42,673 nucleotides of DNA, from assembly GCA_021735645.1 (NCBI GenBank), contig JAIPGP010000023.1, positions 1 through 42,673 of the forward strand, written 5' to 3'. The position numbers were made by a program, and so were the translations under genes. Source of the DNA: Candidatus Cloacimonadota bacterium. GTDB taxonomy: Bacteria; Cloacimonadota; Cloacimonadia; Cloacimonadales; TCS61. Positions 1-8,215 of this stretch are shown here, piece after piece (positions within the stretch are counted from its first letter, which is position 1; each line of letters opens with the position of its first letter). Under the pieces are notes generated by a model. The model was not told where the DNA came from. It did not search any database and was given only the letters and a program-made list of their open reading frames with translations.

Positions 1-126
1 CAGTCATATCTTGATGAATTCTGCTACAGGTTGAATAGGAGATTTCATGAGAATGAGTTATTAGACAGAGTAATTACGGCTTGTACAAATTCTTGCGGAA
101 TTACTTATGCGGAGCTATACGGATAG
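1..126 (+). CDS. IS1595/ISXO2-type transposase, C-terminal fragment (cut by window edge)
   Basis: The reading frame is open from base 1 to a TAG at 124-126. The 41 residues begin QSYLDEFCYRLNRRF, which matches the usual C-terminal end of ISXO2-like (IS1595 family) DDE transposases, where YLDEF-FRFNRR is conserved. The start and the catalytic residues lie outside the window, so it cannot be told whether the element is intact. It belongs to a mobile element next to a toxin-antitoxin pair. Family assignment rests on this short stretch only. Confidence 0.7.
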   Translation, partial: QSYLDEFCYRLNRRFHENELLDRVITACTNSCGITYAELYG

Positions 127-330
127 TCATTTTTTTTTTTGCAATTACCTATTTATTGTAGTGGTAATCGCACCCCATTTGAAAATACACGGACGTAGGC
201 ATTTAACTGCAATCCTGTTAACATTGTTGACTGCGTTAACTGAGTTCACAATTATTACAGGTGGGGGATGATTTATGCAGGTCTCCCCTATTGAAGCTAA
301 TAAGAAAATGATATTAGCAGTGAAACTGAA
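127..330. other. Intergenic region holding the probable right end of the insertion sequence
   Basis: No gene is seen. After a T10 run the sequence reads TAGTGGTAATCGCACCCC up to about 176. A GGGG-starting terminus read inward (GGGGTGCGATTACC on the minus strand) is the kind of end expected for an IS1595-type element, so the IS probably stops near 176. The left end and the target duplication are outside the window, so this is inference. Confidence 0.35.
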
Positions 331-612
331 TCAAAATGTAAAGCGGGGACAGTAAGCTGGAAGTGGAATATTAAATTTTTGGCAGAGAGTATTGATGATG
401 TGAGCCTGGCAGTTATCACCTTCTGCAAAATCTAATAACTCAGTTTCGCTGATCCCTGTTTCTACTGCCAGATCGGCATAGGACTTTCCAGTATTGAGAA
501 AAGTATCAACAATTTCCCAAACAGTCTGACAGATATTGCAGTTATCATTATAAGCCTGGCAAAACTCTTTATTTTTTAGTTTATCCTGGAGATATTTATC
601 AAATTGGCGCAT
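331..612 (-). CDS. HigA-like antitoxin with XRE-type helix-turn-helix
   Basis: This 93-residue protein has a helix-turn-helix around residues 43-75 (SYADLAVETGISETELL, then a third helix ending NTLCQKFNI), typical of XRE/HigA antitoxins that bind their own promoter and neutralise the toxin. It follows the toxin gene and overlaps it by 14 bases, the toxin-first order of higBA loci. The N-terminal part with three Cys residues (EFCQAYNDNCNICQ) is unusual. No terminator is obvious downstream. The pairing is supported by position and domain type; specificity is not known. Confidence 0.7.
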   Translation of the reverse strand: MRQFDKYLQDKLKNKEFCQAYNDNCNICQTVWEIVDTFLNTGKSYADLAVETGISETELLDFAEGDNCQAHIINTLCQKFNIPLPAYCPRFTF

Positions 613-988
613 TCAGGTTCTCCTTCAATTCATTTTTTGAATAATTTTCCAGAAAGTGGTTGCGGTATGAAACTGCCTGTTTCACCAGTCTATCAGGAGT
701 ACGGTCAGTATTTTTCTGGAAGCCGGATTGCAGGATAATAAAATCACCATAAACGAAGAAATAAAGAATACGTGCATAAATTTTACCAATCCGCAGTCGA
801 AGTTCATGAATGCCATCATAGAGAATATCACTATATGGTCTTCGCAGTGAGGGACCATTATCACTAAGTAACTCCAGGAATTTGAGAACTTTGATCTGTC
901 CATCAGTCGGCAAAGACTCCAGGAAATCTGTTATTGTGCAATATTTGTCATCCTGGTCACAGAAAAATATCTGCCAATGTTTTTTCAT
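599..988 (-). CDS. HigB/Gp49-like (RelE superfamily) toxin
   Basis: The protein has 129 residues from ATG 988, which sits 6 bases after a GAGGAG ribosome binding site. A longer frame to 1033 has no such site. The pattern LRRPYSDILYDGIHELR, then ARILYFF and a C-terminal SGFQKNTDRTP, is diagnostic of the phage-derived Gp49-like/HigB family of ribosome-dependent mRNA interferases. The antitoxin gene overlaps its 3' end. The insert-like stretch in the N-terminus and the long C-terminal tail make it slightly larger than classic HigB (about 90-115 residues). Activity is inferred from the family. Confidence 0.8.
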   Translation of the reverse strand: MKKHWQIFFCDQDDKYCTITDFLESLPTDGQIKVLKFLELLSDNGPSLRRPYSDILYDGIHELRLRIGKIYARILYFFVYGDFIILQSGFQKNTDRTPDRLVKQAVSYRNHFLENYSKNELKENLNAPI

Positions 989-1123
989 ATCTATCTCCTC
1001 AGGAAAAAATAAGAAATTCTGGTTTAGTGTCAAAGATTTAATAAGTTTTTAGGATCATCATGCTTTTTGCTTGACGAATGCGGGGTATAAAATGTGAGGA
1101 TAATTGAAAGGAGAAGTATAATA

Positions 1124-1687
1124 GTGAAAAGAATGAAAATAAATGAGATAATATTAATTTGTGTACTCTCGATAGCCTTAGGAGTTTTCTGGTGGGGATT
1201 TACCTTTATCTATGATATACTGGAGCCCTTTTTACAGCCCTTTGGATTTAAATATCTAATCTCTGGTTTCTGGTTGATGGGAGCGATGTTTTTTGGCTAT
1301 ATCATCCGCAAGCCGGGTAGTGCTTTATTAGGAGAGCTGATTCCGGCATTTATCCAGGCATTTATTGCGAGATGGGGCTTAACCTCCATTTTGTGGGGAG
1401 TAGTGCAGGGTTTACCGGTCGAGCTATTTTTTCTGGCACTGAGCTATAGAAGCTTAACAGCCGGTAGAATGGCAGTAGCGGGAGCATTAGCAGCGTTTTT
1501 CTCTTTCTTTTTCGATTATTTTTATTATAAATATTATCTACTGAACTGGCAATTCAATCTTATCCAATTGCTGGGCTTTCTGATCAGTGGAGCAATTCTG
1601 GGCGGATTTGTAGCAAAATATATTGCTGACCAGTTAAAAAATACCGGTGTATTGAACCAGTTTGAGATAACCAGACATATTATCTGA
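1124..1687 (+). CDS. ykoE: ECF transporter substrate-binding subunit, YkoE type
   Basis: Membrane protein of 187 residues with about five or six hydrophobic segments. The stretch FGYIIRKPGSALLGELIPA matches the RKPGAAL-GE signature of YkoE (PF09819), the S component proposed to bind hydroxymethylpyrimidine or thiamine. GTG 1124 is the preferred start because AAGGAG at 1108-1113 lies about 10 bases before it. GTG 1094 has no ribosome binding site, and ATG 1133 is a weaker alternative. The ATPase and transmembrane genes follow directly, giving a complete dedicated ECF module. I see no THI-box-like sequence upstream, so TPP riboswitch control is not supported. Substrate is inferred from the family. 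Confidence 0.8.
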   Translation: MKRMKINEIILICVLSIALGVFWWGFTFIYDILEPFLQPFGFKYLISGFWLMGAMFFGYIIRKPGSALLGELIPAFIQAFIARWGLTSILWGVVQGLPVELFFLALSYRSLTAGRMAVAGALAAFFSFFFDYFYYKYYLLNWQFNLIQLLGFLISGAILGGFVAKYIADQLKNTGVLNQFEITRHII

Positions 1688-1694
1688 GCAGGAA

Positions 1695-3035
1695 ATGGAA
1701 TATAACATCAATGATTTTCGGTTTACATATCCGGAAAGCAGGACTATAATTGCCTGGCGGGGCAGGCATGAGATATGTCGAGGAGAACGAATTTTGCTAT
1801 CCGGAGCCAGTGGTAGTGGCAAAAGCACTTTATTATATGGACTAATGGGCTTGATCCCGGAAAACGTGTATGGCAAAATTCAGGGTGATATACTTTACAG
1901 GGGAAAGTCAATAATTCATTATCCTGAGCAAATAAAAGGCAAAGCCGGCTTAATCCTGCAGAATCCGGCAGCTCAAATGCTTTGCCGGAGTGTGAAAGAA
2001 GAGCTTGCCTTTGGACTGGAGAATAAAAGATTCGCAGTAAATGAGATACGAAATCAAATCAGTGAATGGTCTCAAAGGCTTGGTATAGAGGAACTTCTTG
2101 AGCGTGAAACGAGTAGCTTAAGCGGAGGCGAAAAACAGAAAGTAACTTTGCTGTCAATATTGATGACACATCCTGATGTATTAATGCTTGATGAGCCGAC
2201 TGCTTTTCTGGATCCGGAATCAGCTTTGGAAATAATGTCAATTATCAAAGATTATCAGGCAGAAAAAACGCTAATCTTTGTGGAACATAACCTGAATTAT
2301 CTGCGAGATATTATCACCCGTAACCTGCATCTGGATACTCAAGGAGAAGTAATTGATCAAGCTGCTGAATCCATCAAGTGGCAATCACCTCTCCCCCACC
2401 TGAAAAGAACTACTACCGGAAAGATATTACTGAAATTAGATAACATCAGATTTTCTTTTTCGGATAAGGAATTATTAACAGGGATCAATCTGGAAATCCG
2501 GCAAGGTGAGATAATTGCAATCAGAGGTAGAAACGGGAGTGGAAAGAGCACCTTACTGCGGATAATATCCGGCTTGCAAAAAAAATATACCGGTGAGATA
2601 ATACTGCAGGGTGAAAAAATCACAACAAAAGGCAGCAGAATATTAAATAATGATATTGGAATGCTTTTTCAAAATCCTGAGAACCACTTTCTATATAATA
2701 ATATAGAGCAGGAACTGTCAGAAAACATTATTACCGGCCTGCAGGAAGAATTTCTGGGAAAGAAACAGCAAAGTCCATTCACACTTTCCGAAGGAGAGAA
2801 ACGAAGACTTTCCACCGCAATTGTATGTAATGTGGATAAACGGATATTACTTCTGGATGAGCCAACCTTTGGTCAGGATACTATAAATAAACAGAAATTG
2901 ATAAAATTATTAGGCAGTTTGAGGGATAAAGGATTGGGAATAATAATAGTCAGCCATGATAATGCCTTTTTACAGGCATTGAGTACTCGAACTTTCGAAT
3001 TGAAAGCTGGTAAATTGCAGCAGATAGCAGAATAA
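1695..3035 (+). CDS. ykoD: ECF transporter double ATPase, YkoD type
   Basis: A 446-residue protein with two fused ABC ATPase domains. The first has Walker A GASGSGKST near residues 36-44, signature LSGGEKQK near 141 and Walker B VLMLDEPTAFLD. The second has GRNGSGKST near 278, signature LSEGEKRR near 364 and Walker B ILLLDEPTFGQD. The duplicated layout is that of YkoD, which works with YkoE and YkoC rather than as separate A and A' subunits. It energises uptake across the inner membrane. The gene starts 7 bases after ykoE and its stop overlaps the next start by one base, so the three are one operon. Confidence 0.88.
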   Translation: MEYNINDFRFTYPESRTIIAWRGRHEICRGERILLSGASGSGKSTLLYGLMGLIPENVYGKIQGDILYRGKSIIHYPEQIKGKAGLILQNPAAQMLCRSVKEELAFGLENKRFAVNEIRNQISEWSQRLGIEELLERETSSLSGGEKQKVTLLSILMTHPDVLMLDEPTAFLDPESALEIMSIIKDYQAEKTLIFVEHNLNYLRDIITRNLHLDTQGEVIDQAAESIKWQSPLPHLKRTTTGKILLKLDNIRFSFSDKELLTGINLEIRQGEIIAIRGRNGSGKSTLLRIISGLQKKYTGEIILQGEKITTKGSRILNNDIGMLFQNPENHFLYNNIEQELSENIITGLQEEFLGKKQQSPFTLSEGEKRRLSTAIVCNVDKRILLLDEPTFGQDTINKQKLIKLLGSLRDKGLGIIIVSHDNAFLQALSTRTFELKAGKLQQIAE

Positions 3036-3751
3036 TGAAGCAGAAAGCGATTAGAATTAATGATCTGGTGTTATTTTTTCTGACCTTTGCCTACACAATC
3101 GCAGTACTGGCGGCATCTACCTGGCAGACGTGCATATTTTTGTTAGTATTGAGTTGGCTGCAATTGCAGATAACAGGCAGAATTCGCTGGAAATTTATCG
3201 GTTATTTTATACTCTTTCTGCTACTACCCAGTATATCGTTATTTATCACGAGTTATTTGCATCTGCGTGAAGGGATCAGCGGTTCTCAGGTAATGATACT
3301 GGGCAGAGCATTTGACAGTTACCGCTTGAATATGAGTTTGTATTTAACAGTACGGGCAGGGGTATTATCATTACTTTCATTCAGTTTTTTGACAGCACTG
3401 GAATATGATAAACTGGTCTATAGCCTGATTCAGAATCTGAGATTTCCGGTCAGCTGGGGTTATGCGTTATTAATAGCATTTAATTCCATTGGCAATATTC
3501 GGGCTGAGCATCAGCGGATTCAGGAAGCAGCTTTGATGCGGTATAATAGGAAGCCTTTATTTAATTTTTATATTATTCCTATATTGGTAAGTGCGACGAG
3601 ATATTCACAGCAGGCAGCAATGAGCATTCAAACACGGGGATTAAATGAAGAAAAGAGCTTTATAATCAAAGCGAAAATGCAAATTTGCGATATCTTATAC
3701 TTGACTGTCAATCTGACAGGTATCGTAATACTACAGATAATAATGTTTTAA
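3035..3751 (+). CDS. ykoC: ECF transporter transmembrane subunit (EcfT), YkoC type
   Basis: A 238-residue membrane protein with several hydrophobic helices. The C-terminal cytosolic part carries two short coupling motifs, ALMRYNRK near 169 and MSIQTRGLNEE near 194. They correspond to the Ala-Arg-Gly-type coupling helices of EcfT that contact the ATPases. Its ATG overlaps the ykoD stop by one base (TAATG), implying translational coupling. It completes the YkoEDC-like importer. Assignment to the thiamine-precursor subclass depends on the neighbouring YkoE. Confidence 0.82.
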   Translation: MKQKAIRINDLVLFFLTFAYTIAVLAASTWQTCIFLLVLSWLQLQITGRIRWKFIGYFILFLLLPSISLFITSYLHLREGISGSQVMILGRAFDSYRLNMSLYLTVRAGVLSLLSFSFLTALEYDKLVYSLIQNLRFPVSWGYALLIAFNSIGNIRAEHQRIQEAALMRYNRKPLFNFYIIPILVSATRYSQQAAMSIQTRGLNEEKSFIIKAKMQICDILYLTVNLTGIVILQIIMF

Positions 3752-3774
3752 AAAAGATGTGTAAGGAGGTATAT

Positions 3775-5184
3775 ATGCTCAAGAAATCTAAAATTGTGGC
3801 AACAATTGGACCTGCCAGTAACAGCAGTGAGATCATCAAACAGTTAATGGACTCAGGCATGAACGTGGCTCGTTTAAATTTTTCACATGGCAGTCATGAA
3901 GAACATCAGAAAGTGATAGAGATCATTCGAAAGCTTGACATCAATAATCAGATAGGAATATTACAGGATATTGCAGGACCTAAGATCAGGATCGGTGAAA
4001 TTGAAAATGATCAGGTGTTTTTGCGTCGTGGAGAAGAATTTTTCTTAACGGAGCAGCAAATATTGGGTAACGCCCGACAGGTAACAGTAAATCTGGCTGG
4101 ATTCAGCCGTTTTGTGCACGCTGGTGACCGGATACTGCTTAATGATGGGCTAGTAGAGCTAAAAGTAAGCCAGGTGGAAAGTGGAAATGTGAAATGCCGC
4201 ATAGAAAATGAAGGGTATATATCCAGCCGTAAAGGGATCAGTCTGCCTACATCCAGCTCTGGCCTTGAGTTATTAAGCGAAAAAGATAAAGCAGATATCA
4301 AATTCGGGATTGCAGCAGGAGTGGATTTTATGGCAATCTCCTTTGTTCGCAACGGCAGGGATATTCGGGAAGTAAAAGAATTTATTACCAGTCAGGGAGG
4401 CAATATTCCCCTAATAGCAAAAATTGAGAAGCCGGAAGCATTGGACAATATCGAAGACATTCTGGCGGAATCTGCCGGGATAATGATAGCTCGGGGTGAT
4501 TTAGGAGTAGAAGTAGCCTTTGAAAGGATACCAACAATTCAGAAGAATTTGATCAAGCTGGCGAATAAAGCCTGTAAACCGGTAATCACAGCTACTCAGA
4601 TGCTTGTTTCCATGGTAGAGAATCCGCGACCTACCAGAGCGGAAGTCACTGATGTGGCAAATGCTATCCTGGATGGCTCAGATGCCGTGATGCTCTCAGA
4701 AGAAACTGCAATAGGTAAAAATCCTGTTTTAGCGGTGAGTACTATGACCAGATTAGCAATTGAAGTAGAGAAAAACCTGAATCAGAACTATGATTTTAAT
4801 GCGCTTTCAGAAAATGAAACTCTTTCAGCTGACCTGAATGTGGCAGATAACGCCTGCCGGCTGGCTTATAGAACAAATTCAAGGGCTATTGTATGCTTCA
4901 CTATGAGTGGCTCCACTGCCAGAAAAGTTTGCAGATTTCGGCCCAGAGTAGAAGTAATTGCTCTCTCTCAGGTTGAGAAAACCTGCCGGGAACTTAGCCT
5001 TAGCTGGGGAATAAATCCTATCCAGATAGCAGCTGCAAACAGCCTGCTGGACGTGATAAAAATAGCGAAAGAAGAATTACTGGCAGCAAAAATAGCAGAA
5101 CCTAAGGAAAGATTTGTGGTTACATGCGGCATACCCTTTAATGTGATTGGAAATACTAACCTGTCAGGAGTTTTTGAAGTATAA
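3775..5184 (+). CDS. pyk: Pyruvate kinase
   Basis: A 469-residue enzyme that converts phosphoenolpyruvate and ADP to pyruvate and ATP, the last step of glycolysis. The N-terminus KSKIVATIGPAS, the metal/substrate segment MIARGDLGVE and the signature KPVITATQML are all present, followed by the C-terminal allosteric-type domain. ATG 3775 was chosen because TAAGGAGG lies just upstream. The open frame reaching back into ykoC is not needed. A strong terminator follows the stop directly. It may be cotranscribed with the ECF genes (23-base gap), but functionally it belongs with the phosphofructokinases further on. Confidence 0.95.
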   Translation: MLKKSKIVATIGPASNSSEIIKQLMDSGMNVARLNFSHGSHEEHQKVIEIIRKLDINNQIGILQDIAGPKIRIGEIENDQVFLRRGEEFFLTEQQILGNARQVTVNLAGFSRFVHAGDRILLNDGLVELKVSQVESGNVKCRIENEGYISSRKGISLPTSSSGLELLSEKDKADIKFGIAAGVDFMAISFVRNGRDIREVKEFITSQGGNIPLIAKIEKPEALDNIEDILAESAGIMIARGDLGVEVAFERIPTIQKNLIKLANKACKPVITATQMLVSMVENPRPTRAEVTDVANAILDGSDAVMLSEETAIGKNPVLAVSTMTRLAIEVEKNLNQNYDFNALSENETLSADLNVADNACRLAYRTNSRAIVCFTMSGSTARKVCRFRPRVEVIALSQVEKTCRELSLSWGINPIQIAAANSLLDVIKIAKEELLAAKIAEPKERFVVTCGIPFNVIGNTNLSGVFEV

Positions 5185-5188
5185 AAAA

Positions 5189-5214
5189 AAAAGTCGGGTA
5201 TTAACCCGACTTTT
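5189..5214. terminator. Bidirectional rho-independent terminator between pyk and the tRNA operon
   Basis: GTCGGGT (5193-5199) pairs with ACCCGAC (5204-5210) around an ATTA loop. The stem is extended by AAAA/TTTT on both sides, so a U-run follows it on either strand. It can end pyk on the plus strand and the Gly-Cys-Leu tRNA transcript on the minus strand. Confidence 0.85.
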
Positions 5215-5217
5215 ATA

Positions 5218-5305
5218 TGGTACCAGAGGCCGGACTTGAACCGGCACAAGCATGAAGCTCGAGGGATTTTAAGTCCCTTGTGTCTACCAATTCCACCACT
5301 CCGGC
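5218..5305 (-). tRNA. tRNA-Leu (anticodon UAA)
   Basis: On the minus strand the gene starts GCCGGAG and ends with an encoded CCA. The acceptor stem pairs with two G-U wobbles. The anticodon loop CTTAAAA between AGGGA and TCCCT gives anticodon UAA. A long variable arm follows, as expected of a class II leucine tRNA, and the T-arm has GGTTCAAGTCC. It is 88 bases long and is last in the tRNA operon. Confidence 0.95.
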
Positions 5306-5312
5306 AGGAATT

Positions 5313-5386
5313 TGGAGGCGACACCCGGATTCGAACCGGGGATGAAGATTTTGCAGACCTTTGCCTTACCACTTGGCGATGTCGCC
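5313..5386 (-). tRNA. tRNA-Cys (anticodon GCA)
   Basis: The minus strand reads GGCGACA at the 5' end and pairs with TGTCGCC, followed by discriminator U and an encoded CCA. The anticodon loop CTGCAAA gives GCA. The T-arm contains GGTTCGAATCC. Length is 74 bases. U73 is a known identity element for cysteine tRNA. Confidence 0.95.
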
Positions 5387-5401
5387 ATTATAAAAACAAA
5401 G

Positions 5402-5476
5402 TGGAGCGGGAAACGGGACTCGGACCCGCGACATCAACCTTGGCAAGGTTGCGCTCTACCACTGAGCTATTCCCGC
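5402..5476 (-). tRNA. tRNA-Gly (anticodon GCC)
   Basis: The minus strand begins GCGGGAATAGCTCAGTGGTA and has an acceptor stem pairing GCGGGAA with TTCCCGC, discriminator U and an encoded CCA. The anticodon loop is TTGCCAA, giving GCC. Length is 75 bases. It is the promoter-proximal gene of the three-tRNA operon. Confidence 0.95.
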
Positions 5477-5637
5477 TCGTTATGTGAAATCCTAAAAGCC
5501 TTCAGTAGTAAAAACTGTCAAGAACAAAATAAGAATTTTAGGCAAAAATATCTGGTTATAATGCGAGTAATGAAATATCTGGAGAAATAGCTTTACATTA
5601 GTTAATACTCCCAAAGATTGGGAAAGAGAGGTAATTA

Positions 5638-6414
5638 ATGGAAAAACAGGCATATAGTTTATTTGCCAGATATTATGATGAATATATGGCGCATGTGGAT
5701 TATGACAGTTGGGTAAACTTTGTTCTACAGCGATACAGGCGGAGCCATAAGCACAACCCTGAGCGGGTATTAGAATTAGCCTGCGGTACAGGAAACATAG
5801 CCAGTCGACTGGTACAGCGGGGTCTTGTCGTAGATGCCACAGATATTTCTGCAGCAATGCTGCAAATAGCCAGAACCAAACCTTTTGCAGCTAATTATCA
5901 TCAGGCTGACATGCTGGAGCCGTCGGGAATTAGTGAGTATGATATAATTCTGCTCCTATTTGACAGCCTGAATTATCTCAAGCATCCAGAGGATATCCCT
6001 AAATTGCTGACTAATGTATCTAACTCTTTGAAACCAGGAGGGATGTTTATTTTCGATATTTCCACGATCCGTAATTGTCAGGAGAATTTTGACGGATTCG
6101 TTAATATAGAAGATAATGAGCAGGGATATGTTATTCATGAAAGTGAATTTGATAGAGAGAAATTGCTGCAAAGTAATCACATAACTTTCTTTATACCAGA
6201 AGGTAATTTGTATCAAAGATATGATGAGCACCACATTCAGAAGATATATACAGTTGCAAATATCATAGAATATATAAAGGAAGCAGGATTAAAACTTCTG
6301 GGTGTTTATCGGTTAGCCGGTGAAAACAGTCACAAAGTTTTTCCGAAAGATTACGCCATTGCTGACGATGTGTATGAGAGGTTATTCTTCGTAGTGGAAA
6401 ATGATAATGCTTGA
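5638..6414 (+). CDS. Class I SAM-dependent methyltransferase
   Basis: A 258-residue protein with motif I VLELACGTGNIASRL near residues 43-57, an acidic strand-2 end at VVDATDIS, and DIILLLFDSLNYL as the post-motif region. This is the standard SAM-binding Rossmann fold of Methyltransf_25/11 families. Its substrate cannot be read from the sequence. A GAGAGG ribosome binding site precedes the ATG, and a small hairpin (TCCCAA/TTGGGA at 5609-5623) lies just before that site. The 3' end overlaps rnhB by 14 bases, so the two genes are probably co-translated. Confidence 0.8.
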   Translation: MEKQAYSLFARYYDEYMAHVDYDSWVNFVLQRYRRSHKHNPERVLELACGTGNIASRLVQRGLVVDATDISAAMLQIARTKPFAANYHQADMLEPSGISEYDIILLLFDSLNYLKHPEDIPKLLTNVSNSLKPGGMFIFDISTIRNCQENFDGFVNIEDNEQGYVIHESEFDREKLLQSNHITFFIPEGNLYQRYDEHHIQKIYTVANIIEYIKEAGLKLLGVYRLAGENSHKVFPKDYAIADDVYERLFFVVENDNA

Positions 6415-7018
6415 ACTTGATAACTATTATTTTGCGACTTATAATTTTATTACAGGAATAGATGAAGCAGGCAGGGGACCACTTGCGGGACCTTTAGTAG
6501 TTGCAGCAGTTACTATAAGTTCAAACTTCGAGATATCAGGGTTGGATGATTCCAAAAAATTAAGTGATAAGAAACGAAGAGAACTCTATCCTCTAATAAT
6601 GGAGGAAGTTATTGAATATAAGATAATCACTGTATCTGTAGAAGAAATTGAAGAATTAAATATTCTACACGCAACGATGAAAGGAATGCAGCAGGTATAT
6701 CAGGGATTACAGATGCAGGGCATGATCCTGGTAGATGGTAATCGTCTGCCTGCAAATCTGAAAGAGAGAGGTGCAGAAGCTATTGTGAAAGGTGATCAGA
6801 AGGTTTCTGCCATAGCTGCAGCATCTATTTTGGCAAAGGTATATAGAGATAATATTATGATTGAGCTGGATAAGTCTTTTCCGGAATATGGTTTTTGCAG
6901 GAATAAGGGATATGGTACCAGAGAGCATTTGCTGGCAATAGAACAACATGGGATTACACCCTGTCACCGGCAAAGCTTTGGACCAGTAGCTCAGCATACG
7001 TTGTACTTTGATATGTAA
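6401..7018 (+). CDS. rnhB: Ribonuclease HII
   Basis: A 205-residue enzyme that removes RNA from RNA-DNA hybrids and single ribonucleotides from DNA. The N-terminal signature GIDEAGRGPLAGP (catalytic Asp-Glu near 20-22), LDDSKKLSDKKR, ILVDGN (third acidic residue) and KGDQKVSAIAAASILAK are all present and in the usual order. Length fits the family. The start codon lies inside the methyltransferase gene. ATG 6401 and ATG 6407 are both possible, and neither has a strong ribosome binding site. Confidence 0.95.
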   Translation: MIMLELDNYYFATYNFITGIDEAGRGPLAGPLVVAAVTISSNFEISGLDDSKKLSDKKRRELYPLIMEEVIEYKIITVSVEEIEELNILHATMKGMQQVYQGLQMQGMILVDGNRLPANLKERGAEAIVKGDQKVSAIAAASILAKVYRDNIMIELDKSFPEYGFCRNKGYGTREHLLAIEQHGITPCHRQSFGPVAQHTLYFDM

Positions 7019-7032
7019 ACAAGGGGAAAATA

Positions 7033-8130
7033 ATGAAAAAGAAATGTTTGGTTGTGACCGGTGGAGGTGACTGTCCGGGATTAAATGCGGTGATTCGAGC
7101 CATAGTAAAACGGGCAGATATGGATAAAGATTGGGAAATCTGGGGTAGTTATAATGCTTTTAACGGACTTTTGGAAAGCCCGATCCGACTGATGAGACTT
7201 GATGATACAGCTGTAGCTGGAATCCATTTTAAAGGTGGAACCATAATCGGTACAACTAATAAAGGTGGTCCTTTTAATTGGCCTGTTCAGTTAGATGATG
7301 GCAACTGGCAAGCCTTTGATGTCTCAGACGAAATGATAAAGACAATGCAGAAACTGAATATTCAGGCAGTGATAAATATTGGTGGAGACGGTTCGCAAGC
7401 GATATCGCAAAAGCTTTATGAAAAGGGAGTCAATATAATTGGCGTGCCTAAGACAATCGATAATGATCTATCTTCCACAGATATGACATTTGGCTATCAG
7501 ACAGCGGTGGAAACTGCTACTCAAGCAGTAGATAAACTGGTGACAACTGCTGCCAGCCATCACCGGATATTCATTCTGGAAGTGATGGGTCGTGGAGCTG
7601 GCTGGATAGCTTTGAATGCTGCCATTGCCGGTGGTGCAGAAGCCTGCCTTATTCCAGAGATACCATACAGGATAGATAACCTGACAAAGCTGCTGAAAAC
7701 TCGCTCTGACGGCAAATCTGGTTTCGCAGTGATCGTGATATCAGAAGGTGCTAAACCAGTGGGAGGAGAACAGGCGGGTTATATAGCTAATGAGCCAGGT
7801 TATGAAAACTTCCGATTAAGTGGTGCTGGTCACCGGCTGGCGTATGAATTGCAGAAAACCGGTATCGCAGCAGATGTTAGAGTTTCTGTACTTGGTCATT
7901 TACAAAGAGGGGGTATTCCTATAGCTTTTGACCGCATACTGGCAACCAGCTTTGGAGTGAAAGCCTTCGAAATGGTGCTGAACCAGGAATTCGGTAAAAT
8001 GGTTTCCTATAAATATCCCGAGTTTGTGAGTGTACCTATTCTGGATGCCATAAAATACTATAACTATGTTAAGCTTGATTCCGCTCTGATTCATACTGCC
8101 CGTGGGATTGGAATGTGCCTGGGAGAATAA
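7033..8130 (+). CDS. pfkA: 6-phosphofructokinase, ATP-type signature with PPi-type lysine (group III-like)
   Basis: A 365-residue kinase for the committing step of glycolysis. It has GGGDCPGLNAVIRA at the N-terminus, GGDGS at residues 117-121 and PKTIDND at 139-145. In this family Gly in GGDGS (position 104 in E. coli numbering) allows ATP, whereas PPi enzymes have Asp. Lys in PKTIDND (position 124) is typical of PPi enzymes but also occurs in the G104/K124 'group III' ATP enzymes. The predicted donor is therefore ATP, with PPi not excluded. A paralogue with a different signature follows at 8216. A short AGGGG site precedes the ATG, 14 bases after rnhB. Confidence 0.88.
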   Translation: MKKKCLVVTGGGDCPGLNAVIRAIVKRADMDKDWEIWGSYNAFNGLLESPIRLMRLDDTAVAGIHFKGGTIIGTTNKGGPFNWPVQLDDGNWQAFDVSDEMIKTMQKLNIQAVINIGGDGSQAISQKLYEKGVNIIGVPKTIDNDLSSTDMTFGYQTAVETATQAVDKLVTTAASHHRIFILEVMGRGAGWIALNAAIAGGAEACLIPEIPYRIDNLTKLLKTRSDGKSGFAVIVISEGAKPVGGEQAGYIANEPGYENFRLSGAGHRLAYELQKTGIAADVRVSVLGHLQRGGIPIAFDRILATSFGVKAFEMVLNQEFGKMVSYKYPEFVSVPILDAIKYYNYVKLDSALIHTARGIGMCLGE

Positions 8131-8215
8131 GTGATATTCACAAGTATTGACAAAAAAATCAAGGTAAAAAATTTAACAACTGGGAAATTTATTGAATCGA
8201 AGTTTAGGAGGATTA

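Noticed and set aside
1034-1123. TPP riboswitch before the ykoEDC operon
   Set aside because: The space is only about 90 bases and no THI-box core (CTGAGA) is present.
4011-4352. Minus-strand ORF inside pyk
   Set aside because: Antisense to conserved pyruvate kinase sequence; codon pattern is that of the other strand.
5236-5590. Overlapping plus-strand ORFs across the tRNA genes
   Set aside because: The sequence is fully explained by three tRNA genes on the minus strand; the ORFs are chance frames.
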